Position numbers and translations under genes: made by a program. This document shows, piece by piece, positions 1-8,511 of a stretch of 37,629 nt of DNA; the first letter of the stretch is position 1; every line of letters begins with the position of its first letter. This DNA is from Pancytospora philotis (taxonomy: Eukaryota > Microsporidia): NCBI GenBank assembly GCA_023647555.1, contig JALRLY010000237.1, positions 1 to 37,629 on the forward strand, in the 5' to 3' direction. The notes under the pieces were generated by a model, which ran no database searches, was not told the DNA's origin, and was given only the letters and a program-made list of their open reading frames with translations.

Positions 1-202
1 GACGATCCTCCTGGACGTCCCCAGCGACGCCGCGTTCAAGTCGTTCACGGCCCTCGGCCTCGGCTTCACGCCCGAGCACTACCGCGCCTGCCCGCGCTCG
101 TTCTACATGATCGACGCGGGCTTTGGCGCGCTGCTCTGCGACAAGTACGGCATCCGCAAGCACTACAAGAACAGCCTGATCAAGATCGATCTGCCGCAGT
201 AA
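1..202 (+). CDS. C-terminal fragment of an unidentified protein (cut by window edge)
   Basis: An open frame enters from the left edge and stops at TAA 200-202, giving about 66 residues of a C-terminus. Codon use is GC-rich like the neighbouring genes, so it is probably a real coding end. The visible part is a mixed hydrophobic and basic stretch with short motifs such as FYMIDAGFG and LLCDKYGI. I do not recognise the family and no catalytic motif is visible. The next gene, SEC31, starts about 285 bp downstream on the same strand with its own promoter-like element, so the two are not an operon. Confidence 0.7.
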   Translation, partial: TILLDVPSDAAFKSFTALGLGFTPEHYRACPRSFYMIDAGFGALLCDKYGIRKHYKNSLIKIDLPQ

Positions 203-470
203 ATTGTTTGATGTGCTTGCTGTATCTGTATTGTACTTTCTTGTTCATTAAACTGTGGACCGTGTACTCATTTCTCGAGCGGGTATGGTTGGAGCAGCAT
301 GCTATTCCAAAACACGTTAGCCGTTCTTGATAATATATACCCTTTGTCTGCGTCATTTCCAGCCACTACTATAATCAATGCGACAAACAGCTTTTCTGCC
401 ACAACCATCTCATCACAATCCCCCTACGCCCGCCGCAATCGCCAACCATCGGCGCTGAGCCACAAAGCTG

Positions 471-487
471 GAAATTTTTGTACCCCT
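471..487 (+). promoter_or_regulatory. SEC31 start-proximal AAATTT/CCCC element
   Basis: AAATTTTT (472-479) is followed by CCCC (483-486) and then ATG at 488. It matches the A/T-core plus C-run arrangement seen before many genes in this window. It decides the SEC31 start, because the longer in-frame ATG at 299 lies upstream of it. Confidence 0.7.
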
Positions 488-3325
488 ATGATCGTAAACA
501 AAAGGTGCATCTCGGCCTTCGCCCGAACGCAGCCGTTCGTTGCGCTTGCGACCAAGTCCAAGCTGTTCGATCCGAGCTTCTCGCTGACGAGCGAGCTGGT
601 GCTGATTAACTACATAACCGGCAAGGTGTATCCGCCCGTGACCACCGATCTGAAGTTCTGCAAGATCCTGTGGTGCGAGACGCCCGACGCGCTGTACCTC
701 GCGGCGGGCCACGAGAACGGCGTGATTTCGATCTACGAGCTGACGAAGGACGGGCTCGTGCTGCTCAAGAGCAAGGCGTGTGTCGAGGAGGACATCACCG
801 CGCTGGACTACCTGCCCTCCAAGACCGTGCTGGTGGCCGGCTCCTGCAAGGGCCATGTGTTCTTCTGGACGCTGACCGATCTGGACAAGGAGTACACGCT
901 GGACGTGTCGCTCTCTGCGCACATCACCGCGCTGGCGTGGAACCCGAAGGTGACCAAGATTCTGTGCGTGGGCACCGACGACGGGATCATAAAAGTGCTC
1001 GATATCAAGAAGAACTCTGTGATCATGACGCTGCACAACCGCGACATCTCCACGGTGCGCCATGTGGAGTGGGATGCCGAGAACAACACACGGCTGCTTG
1101 TGATGGGCGAGCAGCCCTTCCTATGCGCCTTCGATCTCTCCAACGACTCTGTGTGTCGCATCGGCGCGCACAGCGACCCGCTCATCGCCTTCCGCGGCGA
1201 CATGCTCGTGTCCAAGAATCTGATCGAGCGCGGCGCGGTGAAGGTGGCGACGAAGGATGCGTTTGGCTGCTCGATCTCGTCGCGCGACCCGGTCGTGGCG
1301 CTCAGCTACGTGGACGGCACGACCGAGGTGCTAGCCGTGCCCGTGGCGCTCAAGAGGCTGCCCTTCTTCCGGCAGGGCGGCACTGTGTACTCCTGCGCGA
1401 GCATGGCCGTGCAGAAGGCGCCGCTCGCCGATCCCAGCGCTTCTTTCACCGCCAAGCAGATCTGCATAGAGTGCGATGCGCCGAGCAGCGCGGAGGATGC
1501 GTTTTACGACCAGCTGGTGAAGATGGTGCGCGAGCGGGCCGGGAAGGAGGCCATCGTAGAGTTCCTGCTTAGCAATGCAGAGGGCGCACCTGAGAACCCG
1601 GCCGGCTGGATCGACGTCAGACTGGGCGATAGCGATGTTGCTGAGATTGTGCACGGCGATCTCTCTTCCATGCAGCAGTCCGACAAGTCAGTCTCGCTCC
1701 GGCAGCTCTACGGAGTGATGAAGCAGGACGAGGACGTGCTCAGGGATATTTCTGATTTCCCGACAGCGTTCCTGCTGGCGCGAATGACGGGCAGCTATGC
1801 GATCCTGCGCGGTGTGCGGAATGCGCGCATCCTGTGCACGCTCGCGCTGCTCAACGATGTGCCTGCCAGCGCGCTGTCGCTCGGCGGCGATGGCCCGAAG
1901 GGTGGCGAGTTCGACTCCATCATGAGTATTTTGAACAGGGACGTGAACGCTTACATTGCGAGCCGCACGAGCCCGGGCGAGAGCTTGATCGCCAGCGTGG
2001 CCAGCATTGGCAAGACGGTCTGCGAGATGGAGAGCATCATTGCTGAGGAGCGCGTGTCGCTGAACAGCGATGCGATAGTCGACTACTTCTGGTACAAGGT
2101 GCTCATCGGCGAGCACAGCAGCGTGAAGAACCTGAACATCAGCAATCGCGGTGTGCTGTGCTACAACCGCGCGCAGGAAAACCCCTCGCCCATCCGCGGG
2201 CAGGCCCAGGCCCAGACGAGACAGTCTATGCCCGGCGCCACGGGCGGCAAACCCTTTAGCTTCCAGCAGAAAGATTCGTTCGCGTCCGCTGCTGCGCACC
2301 AGCCCACGCCCGACAGCAAGATTAATACCGCGGGCATCAATAGGCTGACGGTCGGTCAGCGGCCCGCTGCGGATTCCGTGCAGGCACCCGCGCCGTCCGC
2401 TAGCTTCAACGCGCCGCCGGCATCACCGGCGATGCCGCGTATGAGCCAGCCCGTGCCCGGACCGGCTGTCGGTTTCAACCCGCCCATGGCACCTCCTGCG
2501 ATGTCGCGCATGGGCCAGGCAGCGCCCGTGTCCGATCCGAACGCTACCGCAGGGCAGAGCAAGTTCAATGCTGGCTGGCCGTCGGGCGCCGCTCCCTCGT
2601 TCCCGAGCAGACCGATGCCTGGACAGGCGCGCACGCCCCAGATGCCCAGCAGTATGCCCAACGCGCCTGGTATGCCGAGCGCTGGTGTAAGCGCAGGCGC
2701 TGCTCCGTCTTTCCTTGTGTCGCCATTGAACCGCCCCATTACGGCCCAGCAGGCGCCTACCCGTCCGACGATGCCCTCGCCCAACTTCAGCACCAGCTTC
2801 AGACAGCAGACGCATGCTGACATCCCGCAGTCGCCCATGGCTCCCCAGCAGCCTACGCCGCCAAGCATGCACGGCAGATCGATGATGGACGGCTTCGCGA
2901 GGCGCACCACTTCGCCGTCTATGGCGCCGCGGCCCGCTGCTGAGAACGCCTATGCGGCTCCTGCCAACACCATCCCGTTCGACCAGCCGCATGCCCATGT
3001 GCAGAGCAGCACTCCGCCGGTGGATCCCTCGGCTGTCGCCAGGGAGTTCGACGACTTTGTTTCCGTGCTAAGAGACCGCGCGGCCGCGAAGAACTCGCTG
3101 ATCATCCGCCAGAAAAAGAACCAGTATCTGGCCGCGCTCGCTACATACGACTCGGTGAACAAGGGCTCGCTGCCCCCGGAGCTGCTCGAAGCGATGCACC
3201 GGGTGGCCGCGTGCGCGCAGTCGGTCGATGCGCAAACCAAGCGCGAGGTCGACACCATCGTGAGCCCGCTCGCAAGCTGCGTCTGGCTGAAGGCAGCGGC
3301 CGAGCTCGTGAAGATGCTTTATTAA
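488..3325 (+). CDS. SEC31: COPII outer coat protein Sec31
   Basis: Sec31 forms the outer cage of COPII vesicles on ER exit sites together with Sec13. The 945-residue product has an N-terminal WD40 domain (roughly residues 1-300, opening with the family-typical 'ATxSxxFDPSFS' region, then LAAGHENG and VGTDDG blades), a helical middle, a long Pro/Met/Ala-rich stretch (about 565-847) and a C-terminal helical domain resembling the SRA-like end of Sec31. Yeast Sec31 is about 1270 residues, so this copy is compact but keeps the full order of domains. The start at 488 is preferred over the in-frame ATG at 299 because the promoter-like motif lies directly before it. A possible polyadenylation hexamer overlaps the stop codon. 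Confidence 0.88.
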   Translation: MIVNKRCISAFARTQPFVALATKSKLFDPSFSLTSELVLINYITGKVYPPVTTDLKFCKILWCETPDALYLAAGHENGVISIYELTKDGLVLLKSKACVEEDITALDYLPSKTVLVAGSCKGHVFFWTLTDLDKEYTLDVSLSAHITALAWNPKVTKILCVGTDDGIIKVLDIKKNSVIMTLHNRDISTVRHVEWDAENNTRLLVMGEQPFLCAFDLSNDSVCRIGAHSDPLIAFRGDMLVSKNLIERGAVKVATKDAFGCSISSRDPVVALSYVDGTTEVLAVPVALKRLPFFRQGGTVYSCASMAVQKAPLADPSASFTAKQICIECDAPSSAEDAFYDQLVKMVRERAGKEAIVEFLLSNAEGAPENPAGWIDVRLGDSDVAEIVHGDLSSMQQSDKSVSLRQLYGVMKQDEDVLRDISDFPTAFLLARMTGSYAILRGVRNARILCTLALLNDVPASALSLGGDGPKGGEFDSIMSILNRDVNAYIASRTSPGESLIASVASIGKTVCEMESIIAEERVSLNSDAIVDYFWYKVLIGEHSSVKNLNISNRGVLCYNRAQENPSPIRGQAQAQTRQSMPGATGGKPFSFQQKDSFASAAAHQPTPDSKINTAGINRLTVGQRPAADSVQAPAPSASFNAPPASPAMPRMSQPVPGPAVGFNPPMAPPAMSRMGQAAPVSDPNATAGQSKFNAGWPSGAAPSFPSRPMPGQARTPQMPSSMPNAPGMPSAGVSAGAAPSFLVSPLNRPITAQQAPTRPTMPSPNFSTSFRQQTHADIPQSPMAPQQPTPPSMHGRSMMDGFARRTTSPSMAPRPAAENAYAAPANTIPFDQPHAHVQSSTPPVDPSAVAREFDDFVSVLRDRAAAKNSLIIRQKKNQYLAALATYDSVNKGSLPPELLEAMHRVAACAQSVDAQTKREVDTIVSPLASCVWLKAAAELVKMLY

Positions 3326-3326
3326 A
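3321..3326 (+). terminator. ATTAAA poly(A)-type hexamer overlapping the SEC31 stop
   Basis: ATTAAA includes the TAA stop (3323-3325). A second A/T-rich block follows at once. This is a putative 3'-end signal read from sequence only. Confidence 0.45.
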
Positions 3327-3467
3327 TCTCTTAAATATTCGCTTTTATTATGGATGACAGATTATGGTTAGGCTGAAACCGACTATGGCTACCTACTTAT
3401 CCAATTGGGCACGGAGTGCCTCAGATCGCGTCAAAAATTATATAAGCAAAATCAGCTTTATCGGACA

Positions 3468-3665
3468 ATGATGGAGGAGTGGGCAAATTTTATCAATAGC
3501 CATCTGAAGTTCGATACACGCAACTTCGGGACGTGGTGTCTGGTCAGCCTGCTTTCGCTGATATTCATCATTCTTGCCTTCTGCGCGTTGACATTCTGCG
3601 CCGATGAGGACCGCCACCTCAATCTGCCGATGTACACAGACATCTTCGCCACCGAATGGGACTAG
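3468..3665 (+). CDS. small single-pass membrane protein, unknown
   Basis: This is a 65-residue protein with a polar N-terminus, one strongly hydrophobic helix (about residues 24-46, containing SLLSLIFIILAF) and a short acidic tail. The start at 3468 is chosen because a TATA-like TATATAA lies at 3439-3445, 23 bp upstream; an in-frame ATG at 3405 lies before that box. The frame fits neatly between SEC31 and RBX1, and the antisense alternative overlaps the same helix with poorer features. I do not recognise the family. Localisation to an internal membrane is inferred from the helix only. Confidence 0.55.
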   Translation: MMEEWANFINSHLKFDTRNFGTWCLVSLLSLIFIILAFCALTFCADEDRHLNLPMYTDIFATEWD

Positions 3666-3783
3666 CCTGTAACTCCTGGCCGTCGCCGGGAGCTGAGCAG
3701 CTGCTGCATGCGCTCACAGCGCCCCGCCTCTGCCTGCCCAGATGTTTTATGTTAAAAACACATCCGGCGGCCGCGCACCACCC

Positions 3784-4071
3784 ATGGAAACGAAGGACGC
3801 GCCGCCGGAGATAACGCTCCTCGGATGGGACATCGTCGGGCTCTGGTCGTTCGACATACAGATAGAAACGTGCGCGATCTGCAGGAACCACATCATGGAC
3901 ACATGCGTGGAGTGCCAGAACGGCCCGGACGCGGCCGGCAGCTGCCACGTCAGCTGGGGCAAGTGCGGCCACGCGTTCCATGCGCACTGCATCGACCGCT
4001 GGCGGACCATGCGGAACGTGTGCCCGCTGGACACGGAGCCCTGGGTGGAGGACAAGACGAAGAAGGAGTAG
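3784..4071 (+). CDS. RBX1: RING-H2 protein Rbx1/Hrt1 (cullin ubiquitin ligase subunit)
   Basis: This is the RING subunit of cullin-RING (SCF-type) ubiquitin ligases, which recruits the E2 enzyme. In the 95-residue product the family signature CAICRNHIMD is present, then CVECQ, CGHAFHAHC and a final CPLD. The zinc ligands are C30, C33, C41, C44, C54, C61, H63, H66, H68, C69, C80 and D83. The closing Asp in CPLD and the ICRNHIMD stretch identify Rbx1 rather than the related APC11. The N-terminal Trp-containing segment that packs against the cullin is present (WDIVGLW). The start at 3784 follows CACCACCC directly; an in-frame ATG at 3742 would add 14 unlikely residues. An ATTAAA lies 20 bp after the stop. 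Confidence 0.93.
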   Translation: METKDAPPEITLLGWDIVGLWSFDIQIETCAICRNHIMDTCVECQNGPDAAGSCHVSWGKCGHAFHAHCIDRWRTMRNVCPLDTEPWVEDKTKKE

Positions 4072-4215
4072 AAGAGCGCGTCCAGGCATTCATTAAACCA
4101 TTCTGCTGCTTTCTTTGTATTGTTTGGGAAACATCATTTGGTGAGCGCGGAGCAACGGATGCTTGCGGCAGCATCAAGCCTGCCACGCGCTAGAATAAAT
4201 TCTGCCGCGTGCAAA

Positions 4216-4449
4216 ATGGTACCAGAGGCACAGCCCATGGCCGGCACGATCAAGCCCAGGATGCCCCGAAGCGCGTGGGAGCGGCTCGCTGAAATAGAGG
4301 GCGAACTGGCCCCATTCCTGTCGGAGACCGAGATCGCACAGATAAAGGCGTCAGCCAAGGAGCGGCTGCGCGCCGGCGCATCCGAGGGGGACGCACCGAG
4401 CGGTCTGAAGCAGCCCACTGTGTTCCCAGCTGACCTATACAAAAACTAG
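4216..4449 (+). CDS. small hypothetical protein
   Basis: A 77-residue frame with a Pro-rich N-terminus, a predicted amphipathic helical middle (SAWERLAEIEGELAPFLSETEIAQIKASAKERL) written here only as context, and an unstructured tail. The start at 4216 follows an ATAAATTC stretch (4196-4203) similar to the A/T core seen at other genes; an alternative ATG at 4237 follows CAGCCC. Codon use is GC-rich like the real genes. No family is recognised, and a chance ORF cannot be excluded. Confidence 0.4.
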   Translation: MVPEAQPMAGTIKPRMPRSAWERLAEIEGELAPFLSETEIAQIKASAKERLRAGASEGDAPSGLKQPTVFPADLYKN

Positions 4450-4980
4450 GGCAAAAATAGAGCGAAACACGGAAGGCAGCGCCACAGTCACTAAATTTAT
4501 CACTCTCTTAGTTTTATAGGCGGTGGCTCGACACCTCCAGTCACACCACATTTCAATCCATTCTTCGTACCAGATGAAATGCTATGATACGAGAAGGCCA
4601 TCAGCCCGGTAGCATAAGCTGCTGCAGAGGCTGTGCGCCAAGCACCATTTAATACAGCCTAAAGCAGCAGCCTGCTTCCCGGCCACCGCGCAGTATGGTA
4701 GTGAGTCATCCTGTGATGTCCACTCTGATGACACGTAACAATAAATTGTACAGGTCCCGGCAGCTTTTAGTTGTGCTCGCGGCAATATTGGCGGCAATAA
4801 TATGGCGCTGAGCTGATTACGGCCCGGGGGAAAGGAGTAGAGCAAGTACGTGCGACAAACGCGTGTGCGGACCAGTGCCAGCGCATATAATCCCGGGGGC
4901 TGCAGCAGTCTGCCAGTGAGCGCGCCAGCGCTCCGCTGCGGCGGCACCGTGGTAGAAGCGCATCCTAAATAGCCCATAGC
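4450..4980. other. gene-free region upstream of the CDK gene
   Basis: About 530 bp with no convincing gene. It contains the 3' side of the small hypothetical gene, including ACAGTCACTAAATTTATC at 4484-4501 (nearly repeated at 26860-26877), and a TATAA box at 4886-4890 about 90 bp before the CDK start. The minus-strand ORF that runs through it is an antisense extension of the CDK gene. Confidence 0.5.
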
Positions 4981-5760
4981 ATGCCGCGGTATATAGAGGG
5001 CACGCTGATCGGCGCGGGCACGTACGCGAAGGTGTACAAGGCAGTGGACATAGAGACGGGGGAGATCGTCGCGCTCAAGAAAATCAAGCTGAACGAGAAA
5101 GAGGGCATGCCGTCCACGGCGCTCCGCGAGATCTCGCTGCTGCGCAGCCTGTCGCACAGGAACATACTCTCGATCATACAGGTCATCCACCGCGAGGACA
5201 TGCTCACAATCGTCTTCGAGTACATCGAGTACGACCTCATATCCTACATCGAGCGCTTCGGGAGCATCGTGGCGCTCGTGGGCCAGCTGGTCGGCGGCGT
5301 GCAGCACCTGCACTCCAAGAAGATCGTGCACCGCGACCTGAAGCCGCAGAACATCCTCGTGAGCAGCAGCGGTGTGCTGAAGATCGCCGACTTCGGGCTC
5401 GCGCGCTCGCTCAACGCGACCGACTTCTCGTACTCGCCCGAGGTGGTCACGCTCTGGTACCGCGCGCCCGAGCTGCTCCTCGGCAAGACCAACTACAGCT
5501 GCGAGATCGACATCTGGAGCCTCGGCTGCATCATATACGAGATGTTCGTGCGCAAGCCGCTCTTCCCGGGCGACAGCAACAGCACGCAGCTCGAGCTGTG
5601 CAACAAGCTGAGCTTCAGCAGGCTCGAGGCGGAGCTCGGGCGGAAGTACGGCGCGCCGCAGTACATGGTGGACATCGCCTGCCGCTGCCTGCAGAGCAAG
5701 CCAGAGAACCGGATCACGGCCGACCAGATCGCGGCCTTCCTAGAGACGGCGCCTGTTTAA
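4981..5760 (+). CDS. cyclin-dependent kinase, PSTALRE type, compact C-lobe
   Basis: A Ser/Thr kinase of the CDK family, 259 residues. Visible features: glycine loop GAGTYAKV with the regulatory T14 and Y15 at the same positions as in CDK1, catalytic K33, cyclin-binding helix PSTALRE (44-50), HRDLKPQN (117-124), DFG (137-139), T-loop ending in [14 protein letters not shown] with Ser152 where CDK1 has Thr161, and DIWSLGCI. After PLFPGDS (193-199) only about 60 residues remain, roughly 30 fewer than in CDK1/CDK2, so the CMGC insert is largely missing. PSTALRE and the T-loop Ser are also reminiscent of CDK5/PHO85, so the subfamily is open. A B-type cyclin lies 1.5 kb downstream on the opposite strand. 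Confidence 0.9.
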   Translation: MPRYIEGTLIGAGTYAKVYKAVDIETGEIVALKKIKLNEKEGMPSTALREISLLRSLSHRNILSIIQVIHREDMLTIVFEYIEYDLISYIERFGSIVALVGQLVGGVQHLHSKKIVHRDLKPQNILVSSSGVLKIADFGLARSLNATDFSYSPEVVTLWYRAPELLLGKTNYSCEIDIWSLGCIIYEMFVRKPLFPGDSNSTQLELCNKLSFSRLEAELGRKYGAPQYMVDIACRCLQSKPENRITADQIAAFLETAPV

Positions 5761-5764
5761 TAAA
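5759..5764 (+). terminator. AATAAA hexamer overlapping the CDK stop
   Basis: The TAA stop (5758-5760) is shared with an AATAAA hexamer, a putative polyadenylation signal. Confidence 0.45.
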
Positions 5765-5980
5765 TAGTTTGTAACTGCGCATGCTATGGTGCGGTCTGCT
5801 GCGCCTATGTAAGGCGTTTTTGCTATGTAGTGCTGCTTCAGTCGAGATGCCAGTAGATGTATCGAGCTGGATCTCTGATCTATTGTGTGTAGCCTTAGGC
5901 ACGGAAATGGCACCGCTCGGCTGAGCGACCCGCGGTTTCGGCTACTCCGCCGGCGCCGCAGCAGCCCAGCGGATTTTAAT

Positions 5981-6000
5981 AAAAATTTTGCGGGCCCGCA
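5981..6000 (+). promoter_or_regulatory. LSG1 start-proximal AAAAATTTT element
   Basis: AAAAATTTT (5981-5989) is followed by a GC-rich stretch containing GGGCCC and then ATG at 6001. Confidence 0.65.
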
Positions 6001-7032
6001 ATGGCCGCCAAGAAGAGCAAGCAGAGGCTGATGGGCTCCATGCTCGTTGCCGACCGCTTCAGCGGCTGCACAGCGCCGAAAGTGCCCGTCCAGCGCGGCT
6101 CCGTCACCGAGTACAGCGGCATTTCGCGGCTCGGCGAGAATCTGGCGATGGAGAACAAGACCATCAGCATGCCGGGCGACGAGGCTGCCGGCCTCGGCGT
6201 GGAGGGCAAGTACGGGGACCTGATCGAGGGGCTGAACTACGGGCTCTCCATCCCACCGCGCGTGCCGTACGACTGCGTCGAGAAGGGCGAGTACCGCGAG
6301 CTCGAGAGCTTCGTCTTCAACCACTGGAAGCTGACGCACCGCGACAAGGTGTTCGAGCGCAACATCGAGCTGTGGCGCCAGTTCTGGATCGCGTGCGAGC
6401 GCGCGGACGTCATCGCGCAGATCGTGGACGCGCGCGACCCGCACTTCTTCATCAACGCCGACATTTTCGCGATGTACCCGAACAAGCGGCATCTCATTCT
6501 GTGCAACAAGTCGGACCTGGTCGGCGAGCACGGGCCCAAGCTCGATTCGCGCATCATGGGCGTGCCCGTGCACTGCTACTCCACGAAGGACAAGAGCTTC
6601 GCCTACCCGCTCACCGGCATGGTGTGCCTCGTCGGCTACCCGAACGTCGGCAAGAGCTCGACCATCAATCTGATTCTGCAGCAGAAGAAGGTGAAGGCGA
6701 GCGCGACGCCCGGCAAGACCAAGTACATCCAGACCATCGAGACGCCCGACTTCACCATGCTGGACTGCCCCGGCCTCGTCTTCCCGCGCCACGACAAAAT
6801 CGAGCTCGCGCTCAACGGCATTCTGAACATCGACCAGATCCCCGAGCTCGATTCATACGCGAAGCACATTCTGGACACCATCGGCCGGCAGCGGATCGCC
6901 GCGTTCTACAAGGTCACGCCGCGGGCAGACGACTTCCTGGGCAGCATGGCTGTCGAGAAGGGCTGGCTGAAGAGCAAGTGCCTGCGTTACATCGTCAAGG
7001 ACTACGCCGCCGGGCTGATGTGCTTCACTTAA
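6001..7032 (+). CDS. LSG1: Lsg1-type circularly permuted GTPase (60S export/maturation)
   Basis: Lsg1 is a cytoplasmic GTPase that acts late in 60S maturation by releasing the export adaptor Nmd3. The 343-residue product has the circularly permuted motif order G4 NKSD (169-172), then G1 GYPNVGKSS (212-220), the TPGKT stretch (236-240) and G3 DCPGL (255-259). The FERNIELWRQFW and QIVDARDP segments before G4 match Lsg1 rather than nucleolar Nog2/Nug1. The protein is about half the size of yeast Lsg1 (640 residues), having lost the acidic insert between G4 and G1. The start is fixed by the AAAAATTTT element. An ATTAAA lies at 7063-7068, 30 bp after the stop. Confidence 0.88.
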   Translation: MAAKKSKQRLMGSMLVADRFSGCTAPKVPVQRGSVTEYSGISRLGENLAMENKTISMPGDEAAGLGVEGKYGDLIEGLNYGLSIPPRVPYDCVEKGEYRELESFVFNHWKLTHRDKVFERNIELWRQFWIACERADVIAQIVDARDPHFFINADIFAMYPNKRHLILCNKSDLVGEHGPKLDSRIMGVPVHCYSTKDKSFAYPLTGMVCLVGYPNVGKSSTINLILQQKKVKASATPGKTKYIQTIETPDFTMLDCPGLVFPRHDKIELALNGILNIDQIPELDSYAKHILDTIGRQRIAAFYKVTPRADDFLGSMAVEKGWLKSKCLRYIVKDYAAGLMCFT

Positions 7033-7265
7033 TCGGGCATTCTACCGCCGATGTGCTGCCTCATTAAACTTTCTTGTTGGAACTGCTGGTGTGTTAATCA
7101 GAACTTTACCATTGATTAGAATTTTACCGTGTTCCTACGCGCTGTTTTACGACATGCACGCCATGGCATGGCGGGCGCTTTCTGCATGCGTATCAAGCAA
7201 TCCGAACGGTCCGTAGCAATTTCCCAGTCGCAGTAAAACAGCAGCCAGTCCAATAAGTATAGCAC

Positions 7266-7271
7266 TTTATT
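7266..7271 (-). terminator. AATAAA hexamer overlapping the cyclin stop
   Basis: On the minus strand the TAA stop (7272-7270) runs into AATAAA (7271-7266). Confidence 0.45.
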
Positions 7272-8160
7272 AATTAAAATTCTTCTGCGCATACTCTCTA
7301 GCAATAAGATTTACACCGTATGCACCGGCCTTAGCATATTTGTTCTCTACATTCTCGTACTTCGGGCTGCTGTATATCACCTGCACGAGCTCGTTGAAGC
7401 AGCCGCGCATGTCGCCGCGCTCGATGCGCGCGTAGTAGAAGAGCAGGTTCTTGTTGTGGTCCGTCTGGCAGATCTTGCGCGCCAGGTACATCGCCGTCGT
7501 GCCGAGGATGCTCTTGCGGTACCGCGCGAAGCACGCGTGCAGCGCCATGAGCTCGAGGAAGTACTTCGCCATCCGGCGGCTCCGCGCCTCGTAGTTGTTC
7601 GCCCGCGCCGCGCGCCGCAGGAAGTACAGCGGGCTCACGAACTCGAGCCGGTAGTCGAGGCTGTACAGCATGAACTTCTCCGCGCGCTTGATGTCCTCCT
7701 CGGCGAACGACTTGTCAGTCAGCAGCAGAAAGCTGCTCAGGTCCGGGCACACGACCTCCTCGTACTTCGCCGCGACCACCAGCGCCGTTATCCCCACGAG
7801 CTGCAGCTTCGCGGTCGACAGCGCGCGCCCGGACAGGAACCTGTCGATCAGATGCACACTCAGATAGAGCGTGTCGTCGCTCAGGCGCAGATTCTCGCTG
7901 CAGCTGATGATCCAGTCCACAAGCAGCGAGCGCATCTCGTAGGTGATGTCCTTCTCGACGTAGCAGAAGACCGTGTCGAGGCTCTCGTAGTAGTCCACGA
8001 CCTGGTCTATATACTTGCCCACGCTGCAGATCTCGGCGCGCTCGGCGGAGCGGTGCGCCTCGAGCAGCGCGTGTTCTGCCTCGGTAAAGCCGCCGCTCTT
8101 CTTCGCGGCCGGCCTGTTGGTGATGTTTTTAAGCGGGACTCCGCAAACTCGCCTCGGCAT
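7270..8160 (-). CDS. B-type cyclin
   Basis: Regulatory partner of a CDK, 296 residues. The cyclin box opens with MRSLLVDWI (76-84) and contains KLQLVGITALVVAAKYEE (108-125), both hallmark B-type sequences; a C-terminal cyclin fold follows. The N-terminus is only about 45 residues, much shorter than in yeast or animal cyclin B, and carries PLKNITN (9-15), which looks like the second half of a destruction box (L-x-x-I-x-N) but has Gly where the Arg of RxxL should be. The start at 8160 is favoured over the ATG at 8319 because the A/T-rich element lies between them and because the cyclin-like N-terminus begins there. Confidence 0.88.
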   Translation of the reverse strand: MPRRVCGVPLKNITNRPAAKKSGGFTEAEHALLEAHRSAERAEICSVGKYIDQVVDYYESLDTVFCYVEKDITYEMRSLLVDWIISCSENLRLSDDTLYLSVHLIDRFLSGRALSTAKLQLVGITALVVAAKYEEVVCPDLSSFLLLTDKSFAEEDIKRAEKFMLYSLDYRLEFVSPLYFLRRAARANNYEARSRRMAKYFLELMALHACFARYRKSILGTTAMYLARKICQTDHNKNLLFYYARIERGDMRGCFNELVQVIYSSPKYENVENKYAKAGAYGVNLIAREYAQKNFN

Positions 8161-8166
8161 CTGCTT

Positions 8167-8209
8167 GGGCGGGCCTCCTCGTGTTTTTATTGCGGCCGGA
8201 AAATATTTC
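8167..8209 (-). promoter_or_regulatory. cyclin upstream A/T core and C-rich stretch
   Basis: Read on the minus strand, AAATATTTT (8208-8200) is followed by GGCCCGCCC just before the start. It is a looser match to the motif found at other genes, with about 40 bp between the A/T core and ATG. Confidence 0.4.
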
Positions 8210-8511
8210 AAGGCCGCGCGCAAAAGGCCGGGCTGGGACGCTGGTGCGAGAGGCCGGCTGGAAAATGGGCGGATGCACTGCCGTTTGCAAAGATAAAACG
8301 GCGCATTTGCTGCCCGCACAGCTTTTCACATCTCACGATTGCCTCACTATTGGATACAATGATGGCGCTTCAGTTCGCAGCCAGCTTCGAGAAAATACGG
8401 GAAATGGATGCACAGCCACGCAGTTGCGCAGAAACGCATTGGAGACCACTAGCCCACACTCATCACGAACAGCGACTATTTTTACCACACCGGAAAAACA
8501 CCCATCGAACG

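Noticed and set aside
3784..4071. APC11 identity for the RING-H2 protein
   Set aside because: ICRNHIMDxCxECQ and the final CPLD are Rbx1 features.
4582..5331. 249-residue minus-strand ORF over the CDK N-lobe
   Set aside because: Overlaps a well-supported kinase gene antisense; no recognisable domain or promoter element.
5740..6792. 350-residue minus-strand ORF over LSG1
   Set aside because: Antisense shadow of LSG1 in GC-rich sequence; Ala/Arg/Val/Leu/His-rich composition, no motif.
7456..8511. N-terminal 352-residue extension of the NIF3 reading frame
   Set aside because: It is antisense to the cyclin gene; NIF3 homology starts at the ATG at 8512.
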